Below, piece by piece: positions 56,701 to 64,000 of a stretch of 64,000 bases of DNA. Source of the stretch: an uncultured Saprospiraceae bacterium (GTDB lineage Bacteria; Bacteroidota; Bacteroidia; Chitinophagales; Saprospiraceae); NCBI GenBank assembly GCA_937959115.1, contig CALGAW010000003.1, positions 62,001 through 126,000 on the forward strand, given 5' to 3'. A program made the position numbers and the translations under genes. The first letter of the stretch is position 1. The number at the start of each line of letters is the position of its first letter. Under the pieces are notes generated by a model that searched no databases, had not been told where the DNA came from, and saw only the letters and a program-made list of their open reading frames with translations.

Positions 56701-59700
56701 AAATGAAGGCGAAAGGATATCGTCTAGAGGTCAAAGACATTTTAGGTCATTCCATCCTGCTAGACCAGACCCTGTGTGTTGCGACCGATTTACTGGAAAT
56801 TCCGCAGGAGATCGTCAAGGGGGAAGTCCCTCTGGGAGCTATTCAGCACAGCTTTCTATATGATGACAATATGGACAAGCACCACTTTCATCAGTCCATC
56901 GGGCTACGAAGTCCATCTTCTTTAGAACCAGAACAGTTAAACAAGGTATTCAATAAACTAATCGAACACCATGATGCCTTGCGGATGGTGTACAACAAAC
57001 AAAAGGACGTCTGGATTCAGTACAATCAACCCGCAACAAACAAGTTCAAAGTTGAGGTCCATGATTTGAGCACGTCCAATAACGTAGCACAACAAATAAC
57101 CGCAATCAGCAATCAGATAAAGCGCTCCTTTAATCTTAATGAAGGACCACTGATCAAGGTCTGTTTATTTAAGACATCAGCATGCGATGAGCTCTTAATC
57201 ACGGTGCACCATTTGGTAATCGATGGCGTATCCTGGCGAATTATCTTCGAAGATATTGCCACTTTATTGACGCGAATAACTCAAAATCAACCCCTGCAAC
57301 TTCCCTTAAAGAGTCATTCCTTTAAACATTGGCTAGAACAGATCCACTTGTATGCCAATGACGATCATACCAAGGAACGAGACTATTGGAATAACGTATT
57401 GAGTCAACAGGCATCACCAATCCCTTTAGATCATGTAGAAGGGACCAATGCGTTAAAAGACTTGGTCTCAGCCGGCTTCTCCTTAAGCAAACAAGAAACA
57501 ACTCTATTGCTATCAAAGGTGAACCAAGCCTACAAAACAGAAATCAACGATATTCTACTAACGGCTTTCGTCCTAGCATTAAAAGCAGCATTCGGAATTC
57601 AAAATACGGCCATAACCATCGAAGGCCATGGCAGGGAAGCTATTATCAAAGACCTGGACACCTCTAGGACAGTAGGCTGGTTTACCAGTGTTTATCCAGT
57701 CGTTTTTGACTTGTCTTATGAAGATCCATGCGCCCAATTGATCGAAGTAAAAGATGCCTTAAGAAGAGTACCCAATAAAGGCGTCGGCTACCATATTTTT
57801 GAACAGTTAAGCACCCATAAATTAAAGGACGCAATTCCGTCTCAAATCATTTTCAACTACTTGGGAGATTTTGGCGAGGGATTAAGCAAAGAAGACGGCA
57901 ATTCCTTATTCGAATTCTCTCCTAATAATTTTGGAGATGACGTGTCGCTGAATCGATCTTCCGAACATCATTTATCGGTATCCGGCATGCAAACAGCAGG
58001 CGAATTAACCTTATCCATCCTATACAGCAATAAGCAGTTTAACAAGGAAACAATAGATCGGTTAGCCGCTGGTTACGAGAATTCTTTAAAGAAGCTGATC
58101 ACTGTATTATCAGAAAAGCAAGAGCGGGTAAAGACCTCAGGAGATTATGTGTACAAAGCGTTATCACAGCAAGAATTAGGCGAACTAACAGCGAGTTATC
58201 CAAGTATAGAAAATATTGCTTCATTAGCACCCATGCAGCAAGGGATCTACTACCATTGGCTTGCAGACAAGCACACTGCTGCTTATGTCGAACAAATATC
58301 CTATACCATAAAAGGGGAAGTAGACAGGTCAGCACTAGAAAAGAGTTATGCTGCTGTAATAGCAAGTTATGATGCACTCAGAGCGAATTTTACAGAAGAT
58401 TTACTACAAGTTATATCAGCATCTGGCAAAACTGATTTTAGATATGAGGACGTTAGCCATATACAAAATCAACAACAATGGGTCGACAATTACCTCAAAA
58501 AAGATAAGGAAGAAGGGTTTGATCTACAAAATGGGGCGTTAATGCGCTTTTCGCTATTAAAGTTAAGCGAAGACGCCTACCAGTTTGTATGGACCAACCA
58601 TCATATTCTAACGGACGGTTGGTGTATAAGCATTCTAAATACGGAATTGTTTAAACGGTATGCGCATTACATAAAAACTGGAAAAGCACTTTCATTACCC
58701 AAACCAAAACCTTTTGTAGAATATATTTCATGGCTGAACAAGAAAGATGAGCGTATAAGTAAAGCGTATTGGAAGGATTATTTAGAGGGCTATACTAGTA
58801 GAAATACGCTTAATAAGTTAAGAAACTTTTCAATCAACTCGGAACCTGGTTTTATTAAAAAAGAGCTTGGTTTTACCTCATCCAAAAGTGTAAAGGAACT
58901 AAAAAAGGTATGTTCAGATTTAGGAATCACAATAAATACACTGATCCAGACGGTTTGGGGGATTGTATTGAGCAACTATTCGAATTCAAACGATGTTGTT
59001 TTTGGGGCGGTTGTATCTGGTAGACCATCAGAAATAGAAGATGTTCAATCAATGGTTGGCCTGTTTATCAATACCATTCCTGTTCGGATACAATATGAGC
59101 ATGGAGAATCGGTCAGATCTTTGTTGGAAAAAGTAAACAGTACTGCAATAAAGTCCCTCGATCACCATCATCTGCCCTTGTTTGAAGTACAAAGTTTAAG
59201 TGATGTAGGCAATTTATTGATCGACCACTTAATGGTTTTTGAAAATTATCCGTTAGACGGAGCCTTGTTAAATCAATTGAAACAAGGCAATGGACTTGGG
59301 TTTTTGCTGGAAGATATTCAGGTCTCTGATCAGACAAATTATGACCTTAATATAACCGTTTTTGAACGCGAAGAAATCTACATTAGATTCGATTATAATG
59401 AATTGGTTTATGATGAATTCATAATAAAAAGGGTTATTGATCGCTTTTCGAATCTTTTAAGTGCGGTCTCTGATCATCCAGATCGCTCAATAGAAGATTT
59501 ACCATTTGAGCCGTTAAATAGTGTTTTTATAGTGGCTACTTTTACAGCTAATTTGTTGGAAGATCCCATTCGTCTATTTTCCACCAAAAAAGTGGACAAG
59601 TTACAGCCCGTCTTTGGAGATTATAATCAGATTCTCCAACTAGTCAATAATCCAGATAGTAGTTTTTATAGATTGCATGGCGATAATGTAATTTTAATAC

Positions 59701-62700
59701 GATGGGAAGATTGCTATCGCGAAGTTGAAGATCAACAAGACCTTAGCAGTTGCAAGCAAAAAATAACAGATTATACCAACTATCTGACCAAAGGGTTAGC
59801 AGCAAATAATTCGATACTAAAAAAGAAAACGTTAGTAATTTTCGACACAGCTCTATCCGTTAAAAATGAAAAGCTGGAAATCTTTATCAAGGAAAACAAT
59901 GCTAATTTTATTAAGGAAGTCAGTGCTTTGTCCAATATAGAGCTGGTGAGTGTTGCTGAAATTTGTAATGAATTCAACCTTGAGGAAGTGTATGATCTCC
60001 AGTTGAATGAAATTGCCCATATACCTTACCAACAAAAGGTGTTTAATGCCCTTGGAACCTATATTTCCAGATGGGATTATACAAGCAAATCAGATGATGT
60101 AAAAGTTATCGTATTGGATTGTGACAATACGTTGTGGAAGGGCATTTTAGGAGAATCCTCCCATGAGGGGATTGAAATTGACGCTTCAAGAGTTCAGTTT
60201 CATAAGCAATTAAAACAGTTAAAAGAACAGGGTTATGTACTTTCTATTTGTAGTAAAAACAATGTTGAGGAGGTAGAACAATTCTTTACTTATTTGAACA
60301 ATAGAAGCGAATTATTACAATTAAGCGATTTTGTATGTCCTAAAATTAATTGGTCGCGTAAATCAGAAAACATTCGGCAAATTGCAGAAGAATTGAATTT
60401 GGGATTGGCCAATTTTATGTTTATTGATGATAGTGATTTGGAATGTTCTGAAGTAAGAGCATCATTACCTGAAGTTGTTACCCTCCAAATGCCCCAGGTC
60501 TCATCAGAAATTGAAGGATTTATTGCTAATTTATGGTGCTTCAACAAAAAGGATTCGACAAACCTTGATCATCAAAGAACACAACTCTATCAGCAAGAAA
60601 GTCAACGAAAACAGACACTACCCAAATTTCAGGATTACCAATCGTTCATTGAAAGCTTAAACATCAAAACAGAATTTGGTGAAGTATTACCTAAAAATGT
60701 ATCGAGAGTAGCACAACTGACAGCAAGGACGAATCAGTTTAATGCCAACAAAGTCATTTTTTCTAAAGAAGAAATTACAACCATAAATAACGATAAACAA
60801 CATCGTATTTTCTCGGTTACCGTAGAGGACAAATTCGGCGCTTACGGAATTGTTGGTGTCATCTTAATCAAGATGCTCCCCAACATGCTAGTTGTTGAAA
60901 ACGTATTACTGAGCTGTAGAGTATTAGGAAGAGGCGTGGAGCATAAAATGCTACAGTTTATTGGGAATATTGCTCTAGAAAAAAAGATTGAGAATATCCA
61001 CCTAAAATATAGTCCAACATCAAGAAACAAACCAGTAGAACTGTTTTTAAATGAAATAGGCGCAAGAAAAAAAGATAACGAATTTACGTTAACAGCTGAA
61101 CAAGCAGTTAATATCCAAATAATAACAAAGAAACACGAGCAAACAACACCTAAAATCAATACCCAAAAAGATAATGCCATTTCCCGAAAACGCTACGAAG
61201 AGCACTTGCTGTCAATGGCTAGTGTTGAGTTAAATACACTAGAGAAAATTGGAGAAGTATCGACGCGTTTTAGCAAACAGTTTAAGGTGCTTCCATCCAC
61301 AAAAATGGAGTACGTAGCTCCAAATACAACGATAGAGAAACAATTGGTGAAAATCTGGAGTGAGGTATTAGGACTCGAAGAAGAAACCATCGGTATCCAT
61401 GATGATTTTTTCGCTCTAGGAGGCCACAGTTTGAAAGCAACCACCATTGTCAGTAAAATCGCTAAAGAACTAAATACGAAGTTGGCCATCCAGGATGTAT
61501 TTACGCATCCTACAATAAAGAGCATAAGCAGCTTAATTGATAACACGCCTGCGTTTGATTACCAGGAAATCCCTGTTGTAGCAACCAAAGATAGTTATGT
61601 GATCTCCGCTGCCCAAAGAAGAATGTGGGTGTTAAGTCAATTTGAAGGGACCAACATCGCTTATAATATGCATAGCGTGTTGGAGATCGAAGGTGAATTA
61701 GACCATGCTGCATTTGAAACGGCATTTGATCAGTTGATCACTCGGCACGAATCGCTAAGAACAGTCTTCAAAGAAGATGAAAATGGAGATTTACGGCAGT
61801 GGATTTTACCAGAAGACGACCATCCTTTCAAATTCAATCATCAAAAAGTAGGTACAAATGGTAGTTCAAAAGCAATGATAAAGTCCATTCTGTCAAAAGA
61901 ACTACAGTATACGTTCAATCTATCCGAGGACGCCTTGCTTCGAGCTACGTTAATACAGAAGTCAAACAAGGCTCATGTGTTTGTTTTTGTCATGCACCAC
62001 ATCATAAGTGATGGATGGAGTATCGATATTTTGACAAGAGACTTATTAGCCTATTATAATGGTTTGAAGGATAATACTCCTGTAAACCTGCCAGCGTTAC
62101 GAATTCAGTACAAGGACTATTCGGAATGGCAGCATTCCATTTTACAAAATGAACAACAAGCTAAAAAGCATTGGATGGAGCAGTTCAGTGGCGAATTACC
62201 TGTTTTAAATTTACCACTAGACTATGCGCGACCTGCCATACAAACCTTCAATGGTGGAGTCGTAACCGCTTTGTTGAATAAACAAATTACGAATCAACTC
62301 AACACCATAACGCAAGAAACAGGTGCCACTTTGTTCATGAGTTTGTTAGCAAGCGTGAAGGTGTTGTTATACAAATATACTGGGCAGACAGATATTATTT
62401 TAGGAAGTCCAATTGCGGGTAGAGAAGATACGGATCTAACCAATCAAATCGGGTTTTATGTCAATACCTTAGCATTGCGAACCAGCATGTCATCGGAAGC
62501 CAGTTTTAAAGAATTGCTGGTTTCAATAAAAGAGAACACGCTACAAGCATATGCTTACCAAAATTATCCGTTTGATGAGTTGGTCAATGATCTAAATTTA
62601 CAACGTGATTTAAGTCGCAATCCATTATTTGATGTCATGGTAGCCTTGCATAACAACAAGCAACCCGATGCTCTAGGCCGTTTTTCCGGTTTATCGATGC

Positions 62701-64000
62701 GTGCCTACGAAAATCAAGAAGCAACGATCGTTAGTCAATTCGATTTGACATTTGATTTTACTGAAATTAATGATCAAATCGCTCTAGAGATAAAATACAA
62801 TACTGCCTTGTTTACGCAGGAAACGATAGAACGATTGAGCCATCATTTAAATCAGCTCATTCAATCAATTACCAAAAAACCAGATGCCCCAATATCTAAA
62901 CTCGGATATTTAAACAAAGAAGAAGTGCATCAGTTACTCTTTGATTTTAATAACACCCTAGTAGACTATGCCAAAGAGCAAACAATCGTTACACTGTTTG
63001 AGGAGCAAGTAGAAAAAAACCCCAACGGTACTGCGGTAGTTTTTGAAGAGGAAACACTTACCTACAAAGAACTCAATGAACGCGTTAATCAGTTAAGCCA
63101 CTATTTGATTGCAACCCATAATCCTGAAAATAACTTGATTGGAATTTGTCTGTCAAGATCAAACAACATGCTGATCGCCATGTTAGCGGTTCTGAAATCA
63201 GGCTCAGCGTATATTCCAATTGACCCCAAATACCCGCTTTCAAGAATTAACTATATCGCAAAAGATGCAAAAGTTGAAGTAGTCATTACAGAATCCGAGA
63301 TCCTAAATTTTATACCGTTCAAGGAAATACAAACATTGGTTTGTTTGGACAAAACAATAATGGATGAAGATGTAAGTCCGAAAACCGATCTAGACCTATC
63401 AATCAGTTCAAATACAACAGCCTATGTGATCTATACTTCTGGATCTACTGGAAACCCTAAAGGGGTAAAAGTGTCTCATGGCAATTTGAGTAACTTTATT
63501 TGTGGAATGAATGATTGCATCGACATAAATTCGAAGTCGACCTGGTTATCTACCACAAGTATCAGTTTCGATATCTCCATTCTTGAACTGCTATATCCAT
63601 TGTCTCTAGGGAATAAAATAGCAATCAAACAGGAAAATCCCCTGGCAGAACAGAAGGTCCGGGATATGGATTTTAGTCTGTTCTACTTTGCGGCATCAGA
63701 AGCTGCTGAACATACCAACAAGTATGAGTTATTGATAGAAGGGGCTAAGTTTGCGGATAAAAATGGAATGAAGGGGCTTTGGGTTCCGGAAAGACATTTT
63801 CACAGTTTTGGTGATCAATTTCCGAATCCAGCGATATCCGCATCAGCCATATCTACCATTACGGGTCACATAAAAATTAGATCGGGAAGTATTGTATTGC
63901 CGTTACATAATCCCATTCGAGTGGCAGAAGATTGGTCCATGGTGGATAATCTTTCAGACGGTAGAGTCGAGCTTTCCATTGCTTCCGGTTGGCATCCAAA
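53799..64000 (+). CDS. Nonribosomal peptide synthetase, C-A-PCP-E / C-FkbH-PCP / C-A(LLM), 3' truncated by window
   Basis: An unbroken frame from ATG 53799 to the window end, at least 3400 residues; its stop lies outside. Order with approximate residues: C1 1-430 (HH at 126-127, D131); A1 439-930; PCP1 with S959 in LGGDS; E 990-1440 (HHLVIDGVSW at 1137, EGHGRE, VGWFTSVYPV); C2 1470-1895 (HHILTDG at 1601); FkbH-like 1908-2435; PCP2 with S2544 in LGGHS; C3 2603-3035 (HHIISDG at 2733-2734); A2 from 3066; a luciferase-like monooxygenase from about 3290 to the end. Being first in the operon with a C domain suggests a fatty-acyl start (inference). Codon use resembles the neighbouring genes. No thioesterase is visible. 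Confidence 0.95.
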   Translation, partial: MDNNLILLSKQQQAIWINQQIHPNSSMYNVGGVIDIIGEIDINKLYQAVEKTMNSFDVLEIVEHFLKEEDDLDEDFTRYSLKIIDGTEKFDGQDWIQERIDLKRNLAEIVIYSPDCEETQLFVKWHHLIFDGVSASICINSIFDNYESSVSKPSFSYHSFMEDEKEYFSSEEYIKNKNYWKDKLDSVDVSSKGFSSISKPNQSLKSERKNIIIPRSLFKEIQSYCKETKVTPFHYFIAVIFTLNKVYNAPDFILGLPILNRRKKVFKQTGGMFTDIIPFLNEMDKNQSFDSLVKKISWNLRQDYRHQRFPMSDINQLFDKSISPNVFFSYQKNIYKNAVENATITSNYLPAGEQLEDLGFHLLEYSVEGDLTLAIDYRISSFNLLTIEKLSNHLVTLIKHCKNKSDVPISALSCLSKDEEQQLLVDFNDTKADYSKDKTLIELFETQAERTPDHVAIVFNEVELTYKELNERANQFGDYLRKRYSVQSDDLVAMMLDRSEWMIVSILAVLKSGGAYVPIDPDYTQSRIDYLLADSSAKVLIDQNELDTFIAKKEEFGKTNLKRLTEPHHLAYVIYTSGSTGKPKGVLVENRSIVNTIEAQITTFKLDEHSRGGQYASLAFDASVSEIFSIVLSGGTLVIINEEIRKDTVQLSALIEQNDISFLTLPSFVAKQLDVTVLSGIRTLICAGDVIDVDLFNSNKNVWNCYGPTECSIWTNYYKNKNDLSIGSIPIGRPISNTRIYILDDTENLLPIGVVGEICIAGAGLARGYLNRPDLTAKKFISNPFEEGKRMYKTGDLGRWLPNGNIEFIGRKDDQVKIRGYRIEPGEIEAALIQHMSIQEVVVLAKENESGDKQLVAYLTSDQALNTNELRTHLKNSLPDYMVPAYYVQLEDFPLTPNGKLDKKALPSPEGLSLNSGIAYVAPSTKIEQQLVRVWSEVLKVEAEKIGIHEDFFALGGDSIKSIQISSKMKAKGYRLEVKDILGHSILLDQTLCVATDLLEIPQEIVKGEVPLGAIQHSFLYDDNMDKHHFHQSIGLRSPSSLEPEQLNKVFNKLIEHHDALRMVYNKQKDVWIQYNQPATNKFKVEVHDLSTSNNVAQQITAISNQIKRSFNLNEGPLIKVCLFKTSACDELLITVHHLVIDGVSWRIIFEDIATLLTRITQNQPLQLPLKSHSFKHWLEQIHLYANDDHTKERDYWNNVLSQQASPIPLDHVEGTNALKDLVSAGFSLSKQETTLLLSKVNQAYKTEINDILLTAFVLALKAAFGIQNTAITIEGHGREAIIKDLDTSRTVGWFTSVYPVVFDLSYEDPCAQLIEVKDALRRVPNKGVGYHIFEQLSTHKLKDAIPSQIIFNYLGDFGEGLSKEDGNSLFEFSPNNFGDDVSLNRSSEHHLSVSGMQTAGELTLSILYSNKQFNKETIDRLAAGYENSLKKLITVLSEKQERVKTSGDYVYKALSQQELGELTASYPSIENIASLAPMQQGIYYHWLADKHTAAYVEQISYTIKGEVDRSALEKSYAAVIASYDALRANFTEDLLQVISASGKTDFRYEDVSHIQNQQQWVDNYLKKDKEEGFDLQNGALMRFSLLKLSEDAYQFVWTNHHILTDGWCISILNTELFKRYAHYIKTGKALSLPKPKPFVEYISWLNKKDERISKAYWKDYLEGYTSRNTLNKLRNFSINSEPGFIKKELGFTSSKSVKELKKVCSDLGITINTLIQTVWGIVLSNYSNSNDVVFGAVVSGRPSEIEDVQSMVGLFINTIPVRIQYEHGESVRSLLEKVNSTAIKSLDHHHLPLFEVQSLSDVGNLLIDHLMVFENYPLDGALLNQLKQGNGLGFLLEDIQVSDQTNYDLNITVFEREEIYIRFDYNELVYDEFIIKRVIDRFSNLLSAVSDHPDRSIEDLPFEPLNSVFIVATFTANLLEDPIRLFSTKKVDKLQPVFGDYNQILQLVNNPDSSFYRLHGDNVILIRWEDCYREVEDQQDLSSCKQKITDYTNYLTKGLAANNSILKKKTLVIFDTALSVKNEKLEIFIKENNANFIKEVSALSNIELVSVAEICNEFNLEEVYDLQLNEIAHIPYQQKVFNALGTYISRWDYTSKSDDVKVIVLDCDNTLWKGILGESSHEGIEIDASRVQFHKQLKQLKEQGYVLSICSKNNVEEVEQFFTYLNNRSELLQLSDFVCPKINWSRKSENIRQIAEELNLGLANFMFIDDSDLECSEVRASLPEVVTLQMPQVSSEIEGFIANLWCFNKKDSTNLDHQRTQLYQQESQRKQTLPKFQDYQSFIESLNIKTEFGEVLPKNVSRVAQLTARTNQFNANKVIFSKEEITTINNDKQHRIFSVTVEDKFGAYGIVGVILIKMLPNMLVVENVLLSCRVLGRGVEHKMLQFIGNIALEKKIENIHLKYSPTSRNKPVELFLNEIGARKKDNEFTLTAEQAVNIQIITKKHEQTTPKINTQKDNAISRKRYEEHLLSMASVELNTLEKIGEVSTRFSKQFKVLPSTKMEYVAPNTTIEKQLVKIWSEVLGLEEETIGIHDDFFALGGHSLKATTIVSKIAKELNTKLAIQDVFTHPTIKSISSLIDNTPAFDYQEIPVVATKDSYVISAAQRRMWVLSQFEGTNIAYNMHSVLEIEGELDHAAFETAFDQLITRHESLRTVFKEDENGDLRQWILPEDDHPFKFNHQKVGTNGSSKAMIKSILSKELQYTFNLSEDALLRATLIQKSNKAHVFVFVMHHIISDGWSIDILTRDLLAYYNGLKDNTPVNLPALRIQYKDYSEWQHSILQNEQQAKKHWMEQFSGELPVLNLPLDYARPAIQTFNGGVVTALLNKQITNQLNTITQETGATLFMSLLASVKVLLYKYTGQTDIILGSPIAGREDTDLTNQIGFYVNTLALRTSMSSEASFKELLVSIKENTLQAYAYQNYPFDELVNDLNLQRDLSRNPLFDVMVALHNNKQPDALGRFSGLSMRAYENQEATIVSQFDLTFDFTEINDQIALEIKYNTALFTQETIERLSHHLNQLIQSITKKPDAPISKLGYLNKEEVHQLLFDFNNTLVDYAKEQTIVTLFEEQVEKNPNGTAVVFEEETLTYKELNERVNQLSHYLIATHNPENNLIGICLSRSNNMLIAMLAVLKSGSAYIPIDPKYPLSRINYIAKDAKVEVVITESEILNFIPFKEIQTLVCLDKTIMDEDVSPKTDLDLSISSNTTAYVIYTSGSTGNPKGVKVSHGNLSNFICGMNDCIDINSKSTWLSTTSISFDISILELLYPLSLGNKIAIKQENPLAEQKVRDMDFSLFYFAASEAAEHTNKYELLIEGAKFADKNGMKGLWVPERHFHSFGDQFPNPAISASAISTITGHIKIRSGSIVLPLHNPIRVAEDWSMVDNLSDGRVELSIASGWHP
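55113..56730 (+). other. NRPS adenylation domain A1 and PCP1
   Basis: A3 core YTSGSTGKPKG, FDASVSEIF (A4), NCYGPTE (A5), GEICIAG and TGDLGRW (A6-A7), KIRGYRIEPGEIE (A8), PNGKLDKKAL (A10) are present. By eye alignment to the Phe domain of gramicidin synthetase the pocket reads D-A-S-T-I-A-C-I-W-K, against D-A-W-T-I-A-A-I-C-K for Phe. An aromatic residue is likely but unproven. PCP1 has LGGDSI, the form that usually precedes an epimerase. Confidence 0.8.
56766..58133 (+). other. NRPS epimerization domain
   Basis: All key epimerase motifs are seen: HHLVIDGVSWRII (residues 1137-1146), EGHGRE, TVGWFTSVYPV and a QIIFNYLGDF variant of PFNYLG. It should convert the first residue to the D form; the following C2 has the LAPMQQGIYYH opening of DCL-type condensation domains, which agrees. 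Confidence 0.85.
59520..61103 (+). other. FkbH-like domain in place of an adenylation domain
   Basis: The domain starts VFIVATFTANLLEDPI, has NQILQLVNNP, then the HAD-superfamily signature VIVLDCDNTLWKGILGE (D2107 and D2109), a later TARTNQFNANKVIF and DKFGAYGIVG. These are FkbH features. FkbH enzymes move a glyceryl group from 1,3-bisphosphoglycerate to a carrier protein, with loss of phosphate. Here PCP2 follows directly. Confidence 0.88.
63666..64000 (+). other. Luciferase-like monooxygenase inserted in adenylation domain A2 (partial)
   Basis: After A3 (YTSGSTGNPKG) and A4 (SISFDISILELLYPL) of A2 the sequence turns into MDFSLFYFAASE, then EGAKFADKNGMKGLWVPERHFHSFG, SGSIVLPLHNPIRVAEDWSMVDNLSDGRVELSIASGWHP. 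This matches the MupA/Atu3671 family of FMN-dependent luciferase-like monooxygenases. The insertion lies between A4 and A5. It continues past the window. Confidence 0.88.

Noticed and set aside
55637-61725. Many minus-strand frames of 60-117 codons in the NRPS region
   Set aside because: They are shadows of the plus-strand giant frame; none has a protein-like composition, start signals or domain motifs.
1-64000. tRNA or rRNA genes, integrases, transposases
   Set aside because: No cloverleaf signature, rRNA segment or transposase motif was recognised by eye.

Overview
The window looks like a chromosome segment of a low-GC Bacteroidota, most likely a gliding, Saprospiria-type marine organism (inference). 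Pointers are SprB-type repeats, a type IX secretion (T9SS) C-terminal sorting domain, many Cys-anchored lipoproteins with the motif near residue 20, Bacteroidota families (OstA-like, DUF2490, DUF4956, MlaD-like), weak or absent Shine-Dalgarno sequences and AT-rich spacers. No tRNA, rRNA, CRISPR array, integrase or transposase was seen.

Left part (1-14.2 kb). A gene set (zinc-type dehydrogenase end, a 6-carboxytetrahydropterin-synthase-like protein, a glycosyltransferase, a SAM methyltransferase) runs as a tight operon at 1-2.8 kb. It is followed by the ribosome-rescue factor arfB, a lipoprotein, a class I HMG-CoA reductase with an unusual N-terminal extension, a DUF697 protein, a repeat-rich secreted protein with a peptidoglycan-binding-like tail, a second glycosyltransferase-like gene, and a minus-strand envelope pair (MlaD-like, OstA-like).

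Surface-protein part (12.6-33.2 kb). Very large minus-strand secreted proteins lie here: a SprB/dockerin-like protein, a 1969-residue RHS/YD protein with a toxin-like C-terminus, a 1580-residue protein with 18 Cys-rich calcium-loop-like repeats, and a second dockerin-like protein whose C-terminus is homologous to the first. A 1.47 kb gene-free stretch (26.8-28.3 kb) carries three terminator-like hairpins. A plus-strand operon (lipoprotein, VTC polyphosphate-polymerase domain, DUF4956, DUF2490) sits between.

Middle part (33-53 kb). Housekeeping and envelope genes: GNAT, guaA with a downstream periplasmic-binding lipoprotein, a CDP-alcohol phosphatidyltransferase next to an LTA-synthase-like sulfatase, FKBP isomerase with a second DUF4956, a T9SS cargo protein, a NUMOD4/HNH protein, a TlpA-type lipoprotein, a 31-residue small ORF with its own terminator, a MoxR/CoxE pair, and a tandem-AAA CbbX/SpoVK-like ATPase.

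Right end (53.8-64 kb, continuing off the window). A single open frame of at least 3400 codons encodes a nonribosomal peptide synthetase with order C-A-PCP-E / C-FkbH-PCP / C-A(with embedded luciferase-like monooxygenase). This is the most interesting locus: a predicted lipo- or depsipeptide assembly line that begins with an aromatic D-residue, inserts a glyceryl unit by an FkbH domain in the place of an adenylation domain, and then uses an A domain interrupted by an FMN-dependent monooxygenase. The exact product is unknown.
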